45,001 bases of DNA, from the IMG/VR virus record IMGVR_UViG_3300022744_000774, positions 1 through 45,001 of that record, one strand, 5' to 3'. The DNA is from a virus. The notes beneath the pieces are model-generated. The model worked only from the letters and a program-made list of their open reading frames with translations, was not told the DNA's origin and ran no database searches. Made by a program: the position numbers and the translations under genes. Of this stretch, positions 6,842 to 15,488 are shown piece by piece (position 1 is the stretch's first letter; each line of letters starts with the position of its first letter).

Positions 6842-8554
6842 ATGGCTCAAGACAGTTATGCGGACATTGCCAAGATGTACGCACAGAAGGTCGTGGCCGG
6901 AGAAATATTGGCCTGCAAGTGGGTGCAAGCTGCTTGCCAGCGACAGCTCAGCGATTTGAAGAAGTTCAAGGGCAAAGACAGTCCCTATCAATTCAATCCA
7001 AAGCTGACCAGTAAAAGTGGCAAGAGCTACTACCCAGCAGACAACATGTGTGCCTTCATCGAGCGACTCCCTCATGTGAAGGGGCCGCTGGCTGGTGAAG
7101 CAATCTCACTTGAGCCTTGGCAGGTTTTCATCCTGACCACTGTGTTTGGTTGGGTGAAGGCTGATGGAACTCGACGGTTTCGTCGTTCCTACATCGAGGT
7201 TCCACGTGGAAACGCAAAGTCCACGCTCTCATCCGCTGTCGGGCTCTACATGCTGGCAGCTGATGGTGAGGGTGGAGCCGAGGTTTATTCCTTGGCAACT
7301 ACGCGTGATCAAGCAAGGATCGTGTTTGGTGACGCCCAAACCATGGCGCGTCGTAGTCCTGGTTTTCGCAATCGTTTCTCGGTGAATGTCGGAGCGCACA
7401 ACATGAACGTGCTGTCCTCGGGCTCTAAGTTTGAAGCGCTATCAGCTGAAGGCTCGACCTTGGATGGTTTGAATATTCACTTCGGGTGCGTGGATGAACT
7501 CCATGCGCATAAGACCCGTACGGTCTATGACGTTGTAGAAACCGGAACGGGCAAGCGAGACAACTCCTTGCTGTGGGTGATCACTACTGCCGGTAGCAAT
7601 CGAGCAGGCATTTGCTACGAGGTGCGATCCTTTGTGACGAAACTCCTAGATGGTGTTTTCGAGGACGAGACCCAGTTTGGAATCATCTACGGGCTAGATG
7701 ATGGAGATGACTGGACGACCGAGGAGTCATTGATTAAAGCCAATCCCAACTGGGGCATTTCGGTTCGGTCGGAGATTTTGGGGCCACTGCAGGCAAAGGC
7801 GATGCAGCTGCCAAGTGCGGTCAACAACTTCAAGACCAAGCACCTCAATGAATGGGTCAATGCGGACACCGCTTGGATGGACATGCGTTCTTGGGACGCG
7901 TGTGGTGACCCGGCAATGTTCATTGATCAGTTTGAAGGTCAGCCTTGCTGGATTGGTTTGGACTTGGCGAGTAAGACGGACATTGCTGCATTGATCGCTG
8001 TATTCAAGCATCCGGAAATCTCCGATGCATTTGTGACCTTTGGCAAGTACTACCTCCCTGAGGACACAGTCAACGGGGCTGGCAACAGCCAGTATTCGGG
8101 CTGGATGCATTCAGGGCGTCTGATCGTGACACCGGGCAATGTGATTGATTTCGGTTGGATCGAATCGGACCTTTTGGATATGGCCTCCCGGTATGAGATT
8201 CAGGCTGTTGCATTTGATCCGTTCCAAGCCACACAGTTATCCACAAGGATGCTGTCTGAAGGGCTGCCCATGATTGAGGTGCGGCCAACGGTTCTGAACT
8301 TCAGCGAACCCATGAAGACCTTGGAAGCCTTGGTCTTACAAAAGAAGCTCGTTCACGACGGCGACCCTGTTCTTGGCTGGATGGCCAGCAACGTGGTGGC
8401 TCACTTGGACGTCAAAGACAACATCTATCCGCGCAAGGAGCGAGCAGAAAACAAGATAGACGGAATCGTGGCCTTGATCATGGCGCTCTCACGCGCAATC
8501 AAACCGGGTGAATCGGTGGTCCTAGGTTCTGACTATGAGTTGATGGTGCTCTGA
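6842..8554 (+). CDS. terL: Phage terminase large subunit (HK97/Terminase_1 type)
   Basis: A 570-residue packaging ATPase-nuclease. The ATPase part shows a Walker A-type V-P-R-G-N-A-K-S-T (about residues 119-127) and Walker B F-G-C-V-D-E-L-H (about 215). The nuclease part begins with G-L-D-L-A-S-K-T-D (about 372), providing a metal-binding Asp, followed by a later V-A-F-D-P-F-Q-A segment. It packages concatemeric DNA into the prohead through the portal. Length and neighbours are normal for the family. The portal gene starts four bases after its stop. Confidence 0.95.
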   Translation: MAQDSYADIAKMYAQKVVAGEILACKWVQAACQRQLSDLKKFKGKDSPYQFNPKLTSKSGKSYYPADNMCAFIERLPHVKGPLAGEAISLEPWQVFILTTVFGWVKADGTRRFRRSYIEVPRGNAKSTLSSAVGLYMLAADGEGGAEVYSLATTRDQARIVFGDAQTMARRSPGFRNRFSVNVGAHNMNVLSSGSKFEALSAEGSTLDGLNIHFGCVDELHAHKTRTVYDVVETGTGKRDNSLLWVITTAGSNRAGICYEVRSFVTKLLDGVFEDETQFGIIYGLDDGDDWTTEESLIKANPNWGISVRSEILGPLQAKAMQLPSAVNNFKTKHLNEWVNADTAWMDMRSWDACGDPAMFIDQFEGQPCWIGLDLASKTDIAALIAVFKHPEISDAFVTFGKYYLPEDTVNGAGNSQYSGWMHSGRLIVTPGNVIDFGWIESDLLDMASRYEIQAVAFDPFQATQLSTRMLSEGLPMIEVRPTVLNFSEPMKTLEALVLQKKLVHDGDPVLGWMASNVVAHLDVKDNIYPRKERAENKIDGIVALIMALSRAIKPGESVVLGSDYELMVL

Positions 8555-8558
8555 AGCA

Positions 8559-10043
8559 ATGGGACTTTTCACATTACTTGATCGATTCAAAGCCTCCTCA
8601 AGCGATCGCTCTCCATGGGGCGATTTCTTTTTTGAGCCTGTCTCAGTCCGTAGTTCCTCAGGCATGCGTGTCTCGCCCGACGGGGCACTACGGCTGTCGG
8701 CGGTTTATGCCTGCGTTCGTATTCTGTCTGAGACCATGGCATCTTTGCCTGTGGTGGTTTACCGCCAACGTAAGGATGGTGGCAAAGACCGGGTGACGGA
8801 TCACTGGCTCTACAACCTACTAGCCAGAAAACCCAATCGGTTCCAAAACCCCTTCGAGTGGCGAGAGATGCTGCAAGGGCACCTGTCCCTCAGAGGCAAT
8901 GCGTTTTGTCAGATCATCTCCAACCCCAGAGGGGAGATCACCGAGCTGATGCCCATCCATCCTGACCGTGTACGCATGGAGGTGATGGACAGCGGAGATT
9001 TCCGCTACCGGGTGCGCATGCAAAGCGGTGACGAAACAGTTTTTCCAAGAGGCCAGATCTGGCACTTGAGGGGCCTGTCCTCGGACGGACTGATGGGCAT
9101 GAGCCCAATCGAGTTGGCCAGAGAGAGTCTTGGCATGGCCTTGGCCGCGCAGGACTACGGGGCTAGGTTCTTCACCAACGACGCCAAACCCACGGGTGGC
9201 TGGATTGAATTTCCCGGCACCTTCAAGGATGCCGAAGCCAAACGGGTGTTTCGTGATTCGTATCAGTCGGCACAGGCTGGCTCGAACCGGGGCAAGGTGC
9301 TCGTACTCGAGAACGGCATGAAGTTTCATGAGGTGGGTGTCACGAACAAGGATGCTCAGTTTTTAGAACTACGCAAGTTCCAGATAACAGACATTGCTCG
9401 AATGTTCCGTGTGCCACCGCACATGATTGCCGATTTGGAGCGAGCAACGTTTTCCAACATCGAACAGCAAAGCCTCGAGTTCGTCATGCACACCATGACG
9501 CCATGGGCTGAGCGTTGGGAGGCGTCCATCGAAACGGAGCTTCTCCCCGATGGTGATGCGCTGGAGATCGAGTTTGACTTTGCCAACCTCATGCGAGGTG
9601 ACGCTGCAAGCCGTTCTGCCTATTACCAAAGCGGTATCCAAAACGGCTGGTTGACCCGAAACGAAGCTCGCATCTCTGAAAACCTCAACCCCTTGCAAGG
9701 ACTCGATCAGCCGCTTCGTCCGCTGAACATGGTGGAAGAAGAGGATGCCGAAGAGGCCGAGCTAGAAAACGAGACCAACAATACCGAACCTTCTGAGGAC
9801 GCCACACCTCCGGCAGAGCAGGACATGAGCCTGCGTTTTCGGATGCTGGTGGCATCAAACGCCAATCGTCTGGCGCGACGCATTGCCAAGAAGGGCTCGA
9901 TTGGCACCAACGAAATCGGATTGATCTCACAAGCCTTTGGGCTCGATGCCACTCATGTGAGTGCATGGGCGCAGCAACAAGTCCTCCCGCTTCAAGAAGA
10001 CGCGCTGTCGGCTTCACTTATTCAACTTGGAATGAACCAATGA
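8559..10043 (+). CDS. Phage portal protein, HK97 family
   Basis: A 494-residue protein that forms the dodecameric ring at the capsid vertex, through which DNA passes. The family pattern is clear: A-L-R-L-S-A-V-Y-A-C-V-R-I-L-S-E-T near residue 44, then L-L-A-R-K-P-N-R-F-Q-N-P-F-E-W, and the C-terminal F-R-V-P-P-H-M-I-A-D-L-E segment. The last ~100 residues are acidic (E-E-E-D-A-E-E-A-E-L-E) and may be disordered. Its stop overlaps the protease start as ATGA, indicating translational coupling. Confidence 0.95.
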   Translation: MGLFTLLDRFKASSSDRSPWGDFFFEPVSVRSSSGMRVSPDGALRLSAVYACVRILSETMASLPVVVYRQRKDGGKDRVTDHWLYNLLARKPNRFQNPFEWREMLQGHLSLRGNAFCQIISNPRGEITELMPIHPDRVRMEVMDSGDFRYRVRMQSGDETVFPRGQIWHLRGLSSDGLMGMSPIELARESLGMALAAQDYGARFFTNDAKPTGGWIEFPGTFKDAEAKRVFRDSYQSAQAGSNRGKVLVLENGMKFHEVGVTNKDAQFLELRKFQITDIARMFRVPPHMIADLERATFSNIEQQSLEFVMHTMTPWAERWEASIETELLPDGDALEIEFDFANLMRGDAASRSAYYQSGIQNGWLTRNEARISENLNPLQGLDQPLRPLNMVEEEDAEEAELENETNNTEPSEDATPPAEQDMSLRFRMLVASNANRLARRIAKKGSIGTNEIGLISQAFGLDATHVSAWAQQQVLPLQEDALSASLIQLGMNQ

Positions 10044-10966
10044 ACAAACAACTCCTTCTCTCTGAATTCTTGACTACGCCTTGGGCTTTGATGCCAGAGC
10101 GTTTGCAAGCCATGTCTGGCATCCTGACCCGTTGGTCTGCGGGTGAGCCGCCCAGCGATGAGACGATGTTTCAGGTCAACACCGATCGGGTGCTCCGCGA
10201 CTCACGCAAACAGATGGCAGCGGCCAGCACAGGCTTTGGCATTGCGGTGCTCCCACTGTATGGTGTTGTGACCCAACGCGGCAACATGGTGGACGACATC
10301 TCCGGCCCCGGCAGCTCGAGTACCCAACAATTCACATCCGTCTTGCGCCAAATGCTGGCTGATGACACGGTCGGTCAGATCCTGATCGACATCGACAGTC
10401 CTGGCGGAAGTGTCTACGGGGTGAGTGAGCTCGCAGGCGAAATCATCAAAGCGCGTGCACAAAAACCGGTTATTGCCGTGGCCAACAGTCTGGCAGCATC
10501 GGCGGCCTATTGGATTGGCTGCTCGGCCAGCGAGTTCTATGTCACCCCAGGTGGTGAAGTTGGCTCGATTGGTGTCTGGCAAGCCCACTTTGATTATTCA
10601 AAAGCACTCGAAGAGGATGGGGTCAAACCAACGCTCATCTCCGCAGGCAAGTTTAAGGTGGAGGGCAATCCGTATGTGCCGCTCGATGAGCAGGCGCAGG
10701 CGTTCATGCAGTCGCGAGTCGATGACTACTACAACGCCTTCGTTGAGGCCGTGGCGCTTGGTCGCGGTGTGTCCATCAACGATGTCAAAACCGGAATGGG
10801 TGAAGGTCGTGTGTTGGGAGCTGATGCCGCATTGGCTCAAAACATGGTCGATGGCATCGCCACCTTTGATGATGTCTTGGCCAAGATGCAAGCGAACATA
10901 CGGTCTAGCAGACCACACAGCCAGTCACGCCTCAAACAAGCGCGTGACGCACTTGCGCTGATCTAA
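10040..10966 (+). CDS. S49-family prohead protease (SppA/ClpP-like)
   Basis: A 308-residue capsid maturation protease of the S49 serine peptidase group, placed between portal and capsid as in lambda-like and many HK97-like phages. I-D-S-P-G-G-S-V-Y-G (about residues 117-126) is the oxyanion/strand signature, S-L-A-A-S-A-A-Y-W puts the likely nucleophile at Ser154, and S-A-G-K-F-K suggests Lys204 as the general base. It would cleave scaffold or capsid N-terminal regions during prohead maturation. The ATG at 10040 overlaps the portal stop. The capsid gene downstream still carries a long N-terminal coiled-coil segment of the kind such proteases remove. Confidence 0.9.
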   Translation: MNKQLLLSEFLTTPWALMPERLQAMSGILTRWSAGEPPSDETMFQVNTDRVLRDSRKQMAAASTGFGIAVLPLYGVVTQRGNMVDDISGPGSSSTQQFTSVLRQMLADDTVGQILIDIDSPGGSVYGVSELAGEIIKARAQKPVIAVANSLAASAAYWIGCSASEFYVTPGGEVGSIGVWQAHFDYSKALEEDGVKPTLISAGKFKVEGNPYVPLDEQAQAFMQSRVDDYYNAFVEAVALGRGVSINDVKTGMGEGRVLGADAALAQNMVDGIATFDDVLAKMQANIRSSRPHSQSRLKQARDALALI

Positions 10967-10983
10967 CCACTTTCATTGTTTTT

Positions 10984-11073
10984 GCACCTCTCCGTAGAGG
11001 GGTGCGCATTACTGCGACCCGTTGGTCGTAATCCCTGTCGCCGCCTTGAGTCATTTCGACCAGGCGGTTTTTT
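10984..11073 (+). terminator. Three consecutive hairpins, the last followed by T6, before the capsid gene
   Basis: Hairpin 1 (10984-11005) is a 9-bp stem with a CGTA loop. Hairpin 2 (about 11007-11031) pairs ATTAC..CGACC with GGTCGTAAT around CGTT. Hairpin 3 pairs CCGCCT (11041-11046) with AGGCGG (11062-11067) and is followed directly by six Ts, the signature of a rho-independent terminator. The array fills the gap between protease and capsid genes. It may partly end upstream transcription or stabilise and process the capsid message; as a full terminator it would demand a capsid promoter or antitermination. Confidence 0.65.
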
Positions 11074-11092
11074 CATTTCTGGAGAAAAACCA

Positions 11093-12409
11093 ATGAGTAA
11101 GCAACTCCGTGAGCTTCAAGCTCGCAAATCATCCTTGGTCAAGGACGCACGTGCCCTGACCGATATCGCTGCCGCTGAGCAGCGTGACATGAACGAAGAA
11201 GAGGTCAGTGCTTTTGAAGCCCTGAAAGCCAAGATCGAAGCAACTTCGAGTGCCATCGATCGCGAGGCTGCCTTGATTGCTGAGGAGGCGCAGTTGGCCC
11301 ACACGGCCCAACTGCCCACTGCCTCCGTGATCACGGTTGTCGATAACGCAGCCTCTGACCCCAAACACGGCTTCAAAAGCGTTGGCGAGTTTCTCAAGAC
11401 CGTCTGCCAAGCTCAAAAGCACGGCAGCTCTCTTGATGAGCGACTGCTGATTGGCTCCACCCGTGGTGCGGCTGTGCCCACGAGCTTTGGTAGCGAAGGC
11501 TCCGCTCAAGATGGCGGTTTCTTGGTGCCACCTCAGTTTGCACAAGAGATCTTCCAGTTGTCGTTGGGTGAGGACTCGCTCCTGCCGCTGACAGACAACG
11601 TGGAGATCACGGGCAACACCATGGCCTTCCCCAAGGACGAAACCACGCCATGGGGCAGCAACGGCATCCGTGCTTACTGGCAAGGCGAAGCCACCCCAGC
11701 GGTGAATACCAAACCGGTGTTGGGCCTGTCCACCTTGCGCCTCAAAAAGCTGATGGCCCTTGTGCCTGTGACGGATGAGCTGTTGGACGACACCAATGCG
11801 TTGTCCACCTACTTGCCCGACAAGATTGCCACTTCCATCCGCTGGAAGACCAATGAGTCCATACTCTTTGGCTCGGGCACAGGCGTTCCTGTGGGCTGTA
11901 TGAGCAATGCAACCACGGTGACGGTGGCCAAGGAAACAGGTCAGGCGACACAAACGCTGTTGGCTCAGAACTTGGCCAAGATGATTTCTCGCCTGCCCCC
12001 AGCGTCATTTGCGAAGGCGGTCTGGATCGTCAACAACGATGTGTTGCCAGCGCTGTTCACACTCACCTTGGGCAATTACCCGATCTACCTGCCCATGGGC
12101 TTGAACGTCGGTGGTATCCAAGTCTCTCCCTACGGCACCTTGCTGGGTCGTCCGGTGTTTGTCTCGCAACACGCGAACAGTTTCTCCGGCGCAGGCGATG
12201 TGTTGTTGGCTGACTTGTCCTACTACCAGACCATCACCAAAGCGGGTGGTTTGCAAACGGCCACTTCGATGCATCTGTATTTTGATGCAGACCTTACGGC
12301 CTTCCGGACGACCTTCCGCATGGACGGTCAATCCAAGATCGCGGCACCCATTTCGCCAGCCAAGGGCAGCGCAACGATGTCGCCCTTTGTTCAATTGGGC
12401 GCACGTTGA
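11093..12409 (+). CDS. HK97-family major capsid protein
   Basis: A 438-residue coat protein. Residues 1-70 are a charged coiled coil (Q-L-R-E-L-Q-A-R-K-S-S-L-V-K-D), the delta/scaffold domain usually removed by the protease. The HK97 fold follows: G-G-F-L-V-P-P-Q-F near residue 140, then A-Y-W-Q-G-E, L-A-L-V-P-V-T-type strands, and a C-terminal F-R-M-D-G-Q region. The ATG at 11093 is set by a GGAG ribosome binding site about 10 bases upstream. The open frame extends back to 10976 but those residues would lie across the hairpin array. Confidence 0.95.
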   Translation: MSKQLRELQARKSSLVKDARALTDIAAAEQRDMNEEEVSAFEALKAKIEATSSAIDREAALIAEEAQLAHTAQLPTASVITVVDNAASDPKHGFKSVGEFLKTVCQAQKHGSSLDERLLIGSTRGAAVPTSFGSEGSAQDGGFLVPPQFAQEIFQLSLGEDSLLPLTDNVEITGNTMAFPKDETTPWGSNGIRAYWQGEATPAVNTKPVLGLSTLRLKKLMALVPVTDELLDDTNALSTYLPDKIATSIRWKTNESILFGSGTGVPVGCMSNATTVTVAKETGQATQTLLAQNLAKMISRLPPASFAKAVWIVNNDVLPALFTLTLGNYPIYLPMGLNVGGIQVSPYGTLLGRPVFVSQHANSFSGAGDVLLADLSYYQTITKAGGLQTATSMHLYFDADLTAFRTTFRMDGQSKIAAPISPAKGSATMSPFVQLGAR

Positions 12410-12438
12410 TCGTGGCCATTACCTAAAGGAAAAATTTA

Positions 12439-12885
12439 ATGTTTCCCAATGCAAAAGGCAGCGAACTGATTTCAGTTCTGGCCACCATCGATCCCGCCAG
12501 TCAAGCGGCGGGCACTGTCACCACCGGCTGGATTTCAGCTGGCAACCACCACAACCTGCTGGCTTTGATTCAAAGCGGTGTCCTGGGCACGGGTGCCACG
12601 CTGGATGCAAAGCTTCAGCAAGCTACCGACGCCTTAGGCACTGGAGCTAAGGATGTGACTGGTAAAGCCATCACCCAGATCGTCAAGGCCACGGGTGACA
12701 GCAAGCAAGTCTTGATTAACTTGCGCCCCGAAGAGCTGGATGTGAACAACGGGTTCAGCTATGTCCGTCTCTCTGTAACTGTGGCTGTCGCAGCCAGTCT
12801 GACTTCAGCGCAGTTGCTTGGGTTTAATCCTCGATTCGCACCGGGTGACGCAAGCAACCAGGCTGCAGTGGCTCAGGTTATCTGA
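12439..12885 (+). CDS. Probable virion structural protein after capsid
   Basis: A 148-residue protein with an AAAGGA ribosome binding site. It is Gly/Ala/Thr-rich with no cysteine and no membrane segment. Lying between major capsid and the head-tail connectors, it is in the slot often used by head decoration or fibre proteins; that is an inference from position only. There are notable segments A-G-T-V-T-T-G-W-I-S-A-G-N-H-H and L-I-N-L-R-P-E-E-L-D. Confidence 0.7.
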   Translation: MFPNAKGSELISVLATIDPASQAAGTVTTGWISAGNHHNLLALIQSGVLGTGATLDAKLQQATDALGTGAKDVTGKAITQIVKATGDSKQVLINLRPEELDVNNGFSYVRLSVTVAVAASLTSAQLLGFNPRFAPGDASNQAAVAQVI

Positions 12886-12906
12886 GTCTGAGGGGAGACC
12901 AAGGGC

Positions 12907-13530
12907 ATGCCCATGCAATTGATCACCCCTCCCGTAGGGGAGCCAGTTTCTCTTGAAGAGGCCAAGCTCCACTTGCGGGTGGATTTCGATGATGACGATG
13001 GGTTGATTCAGGCTTTGATCTCTGCTGCCAGACAAGCAGCAGAGACCATCACCAACAGGCAGTTCATCACTGCGCGTTGGAAGTTGGTCATGGATAGCTT
13101 TCCCGGTCCGAGCCTCATGGGGGTTCCAGCGGGACAGCCTTTCACATTGCCTGGGCATGCCATCCTCATTCATAAGTCACCCGTCCTGAACGTGGTGTCT
13201 ATCAACTACCTCGACATGGCAGGCGTCATGCAGACCTTGCCCTCGAACAGCTACACGGTCGATACAGCCTGTGAGCCTGCCCGGCTCACACCTGTATTTG
13301 GCCAAATCTGGCCTATTCCGTTGCCACAAATCGGTGCGGTTTCGGTCACCTTTGATGTTGGCTATGGCGACGCAACAGCGGTGCCCGAAGGCATCAAGAG
13401 CTGGATCAAGTTACGAGTTGGTAGTCTTTATGCGCACCGAGAAGAAGTCGCTGCACTCTCTCGTGGCCGAATTGAATCTTTGCCATTTGTTGACGGGTTA
13501 CTCGACCCATTCAAGGTCTCATTCATATGA
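12907..13530 (+). CDS. Head-tail connector (phiE125 gp8 / gp6-like)
   Basis: A 207-residue adaptor protein. The N-terminus P-V-G-E-P-V-S-L-E-E-A-K-L-H-L-R-V-D, an acidic D-F-D-D-D-D-G-L-I, and the helix A-R-Q-A-A-E-T-I-T-N-R-Q-F are diagnostic of the QLRG/gp6-like family. It would form the ring under the portal. The C-terminal half is the phiE125 gp8-type extension (V-T-F-D-V-G-Y-G-D-A, then H-R-E-E-V). The stop overlaps the next start as ATGA. Confidence 0.88.
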   Translation: MPMQLITPPVGEPVSLEEAKLHLRVDFDDDDGLIQALISAARQAAETITNRQFITARWKLVMDSFPGPSLMGVPAGQPFTLPGHAILIHKSPVLNVVSINYLDMAGVMQTLPSNSYTVDTACEPARLTPVFGQIWPIPLPQIGAVSVTFDVGYGDATAVPEGIKSWIKLRVGSLYAHREEVAALSRGRIESLPFVDGLLDPFKVSFI

Positions 13531-13877
13531 ATCCCATCAGCGCAGGCATGCTCTCGCGACGCATCAAGGTGCAACGTCCGAGCACCATCAAAGACAGCCT
13601 AGGCGCTCCTTGTCGGACTTGGCTGGATGTGGCGACAGTTTGGGCGGACATTCAACCGCTCTCAGGCAAAGAGGCTGTGATCGCCAATCGGATCTCTGCT
13701 GAATTGACGCATCAGATCACGGTTCGATACCAGCCTGTATTTGACAACCCACAGCAAGTCGCGCAGATGCGTGTGCTCTATAAGTCCCGCATCTTCAACA
13801 TTCACTCAGCTTTGAATGAAGACGAAAAGCGCACGCAGATCATCCTTCTAGCTTCTGAAGGACTTGACGATGGCTAA
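13527..13877 (+). CDS. Phage head closure / head-tail adaptor protein
   Basis: A 116-residue protein of the SPP1 gp16-type head-tail joining family (Phage_H_T_join). It contains the characteristic L-S-R-R-I-K-V-Q-R-P, W-L-D-V-A-T-V-W-A-D-I-Q-P-L-S-G and R-I-F-N-I-H-S-A-L-N-E-D-E segments. It would seal the connector after DNA packaging. Both ends overlap neighbouring genes, consistent with the compact morphogenesis operon. Confidence 0.9.
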   Translation: MNPISAGMLSRRIKVQRPSTIKDSLGAPCRTWLDVATVWADIQPLSGKEAVIANRISAELTHQITVRYQPVFDNPQQVAQMRVLYKSRIFNIHSALNEDEKRTQIILLASEGLDDG

Positions 13878-14358
13878 GCAGAAAATCGTCAAAATTGAAG
13901 GCTTGGCAGAGTTGGCCAAGGCGCTTCGAGAGTTGCCTGATCGGGTGGCTAAGAATGGACTTCGCGTATCCGTCTATGCAGGAGCGAAGGTCATTCGAGA
14001 TGAAGCGAGGATGCGTGCACCAAAGGCTGCCGAGTCGCTGGGCCCAAACCAACCTCCGCCTGGCACGTTGAAACGCTCGGTGATCATGAAACACATCCCT
14101 GAGCTTTCAAGCCTCACTCGGCAAACCTTCTTCGTGACTGTGCGTCACGGCAAGAAGTACCGCAAGCAAGGCAAAAAAGGGAATCTGTCCCAAGACGCTT
14201 GGTACTGGCGCTTCATTGAGTTTGGCACTCGCAAGATGCAAGCTCGACCATTTCTCAGACCCGCACTCGAAGCAAAGCGGCGTGAAGCTGTTCAAGCGAT
14301 GAAGGACCGACTCAGCGATCGCATCGAACTAGAAGCGAAAGCGTTCAACAAGAAATAG
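13870..14358 (+). CDS. HK97 gp10-like tail completion protein
   Basis: A 162-residue basic protein with the HK97-gp10 pattern: I-E-G-L-A-E-L-A-K-A-L-R-E-L-P near the start, A-P-K-A..P-G-T-L-K-R-S in the middle, and W-Y-W-R-F-I-E-F-G-T...A-R-P-F-L-R-P-A near the end. It is a head-tail or tail completion component. The ATG at 13870 has GAAGGA upstream and overlaps the end of the previous gene by eight bases. Confidence 0.88.
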   Translation: MAKQKIVKIEGLAELAKALRELPDRVAKNGLRVSVYAGAKVIRDEARMRAPKAAESLGPNQPPPGTLKRSVIMKHIPELSSLTRQTFFVTVRHGKKYRKQGKKGNLSQDAWYWRFIEFGTRKMQARPFLRPALEAKRREAVQAMKDRLSDRIELEAKAFNKK

Positions 14359-14360
14359 CC

Positions 14361-14711
14361 ATGCAGGACTTCTACGACGCCATCAAAACTTTGGCGGCTG
14401 GGGAGGTTTATGCGCTTGTTGCCGCACAAGACGCTCAGTACCCAGCCATTGTTTACACGCCCATCGTTCAAGAGCACATCTTTGGCCTCGATGGGCCGCA
14501 CGGCTTGCAACGCATACGCATGCAAGTCGATACCTACGCCAGAACGTATCAAGAGGCATTGAGTCTGCACGACGAGATTCTTGACACGTTGTTGGTCGAT
14601 AAAAGCACCGTCGTCGATGTACGCATGGGGCTATCAGATTTTGAAGAACAGGCCCGGCTGTACCGGGTGAGCGTGGACTACACCTATTTCCGACAGGTCA
14701 GTCCACCCTAA
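14361..14711 (+). CDS. DUF3168 tail terminator-like protein
   Basis: A 116-residue protein matching DUF3168, equivalent to the tail terminator of lambda-like phages that caps the tail tube and joins it to the head. Visible family traits are A-I-V-Y-T-P-I, R-I-R-M-Q-V-D-T-Y-A-R-T-Y-Q-E-A and the terminal Y-R-V-S-V-D-Y-T-Y. It starts two bases after the preceding stop. Confidence 0.85.
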   Translation: MQDFYDAIKTLAAGEVYALVAAQDAQYPAIVYTPIVQEHIFGLDGPHGLQRIRMQVDTYARTYQEALSLHDEILDTLLVDKSTVVDVRMGLSDFEEQARLYRVSVDYTYFRQVSPP

Positions 14712-14725
14712 ACGTGGAGCTACAC

Positions 14726-15136
14726 ATGAGCAGCACAGCAATTACCGCACAGGGAATTACGATTTCTCGATTTGGAACAACCGCCTTTGAAGTGATCCCC
14801 AACGTGGTGTCGTTTCAAGGTCCTGGCGGTCAAGCCGCCGTGATCGACGTCACCAACCTGGCCTCAGCGTCTAAAGAAAAGCGCGTGGGCTTGCGTGATG
14901 AAGGTCAGTTGACTTTGACCATGCACTACAACCCCGACGACACGATCCATCAAGGTCTGCGAAGTGATCGCGCCAATCGTGTGCGCCGTCAGTTCAAGTT
15001 GACGTTCACAGACACCGTGCCAGCGATTTGGACCTTCTACGGCTATGTCACCACCTTTAGCGTGCAAGGTGGTGTGGATGCTGTGGTGCAAGCGTCTGTG
15101 ACGATTGAGATCGATGGCGAAATTACCGAAGCTTGA
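14726..15136 (+). CDS. Major tail tube protein
   Basis: A 136-residue protein in the tail tube position. The pattern of short beta strands (E-V-I-P-N-V-V-S-F, G-Q-L-T-L-T-M-H-Y-N-P, R-Q-F-K-L-T-F-T-D, A-S-V-T-I-E-I-D-G) fits tube proteins of siphophages, and it sits between the terminator and the chaperones. The ATG at 14726 has GTGGAG upstream; a GTG at 14714 would add four residues. Confidence 0.85.
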   Translation: MSSTAITAQGITISRFGTTAFEVIPNVVSFQGPGGQAAVIDVTNLASASKEKRVGLRDEGQLTLTMHYNPDDTIHQGLRSDRANRVRRQFKLTFTDTVPAIWTFYGYVTTFSVQGGVDAVVQASVTIEIDGEITEA

Positions 15137-15149
15137 GAGGAAGAAACAC

Positions 15150-15488
15150 ATGTTGACGCGTGAACAAATTTTGCAATGTGACGACTTACCCAAAGAAACA
15201 GTCAAAGTCCCCGAGTGGGGTGGTGAGGTGCAGGTGCGCACCATGACGGGAACAGATCGCGATGCGTTTGAAGCCAGCTTGATTGGCAAAGAAGGCCGAT
15301 TGGAAAACGTCCGCGCTCGCTTGGTCTCCTTGGCCGTGTGCGATGAATCGGGCAACCGCCTGTTTGGTGACGCAGACGTTGCTGCCTTGGGTGCCAAAAG
15401 CGCCAAGGCACTTGACCGGGTGTTTGCTGTGGCTCAGCGACTGAACGGCATCGGTGCTGAACAGGTCGAACAAGCAAAAAACGCCTAA
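15150..15488 (+). CDS. Tail assembly chaperone G
   Basis: A 112-residue chaperone equivalent to lambda gpG, expected to coat the tape measure protein during tail assembly. The sequence is small, acidic and helical at the C-terminus (A-Q-R-L-N-G-I-G-A-E-Q-V-E-Q-A-K-N-A). It carries a -1 slippery heptamer three codons before its stop, giving the longer GT form described separately. The ATG at 15150 is preferred over an upstream in-frame start because it lies just after the tail tube stop with GAGGAAG upstream. Confidence 0.88.
   Translation: MLTREQILQCDDLPKETVKVPEWGGEVQVRTMTGTDRDAFEASLIGKEGRLENVRARLVSLAVCDESGNRLFGDADVAALGAKSAKALDRVFAVAQRLNGIGAEQVEQAKNA

Noticed and set aside
11129-11953. Long leftward open frame (274 codons) opposite the capsid gene
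   Set aside because: It is antisense to a clear HK97 capsid gene and its translation shows no family features; it is a codon-bias shadow.
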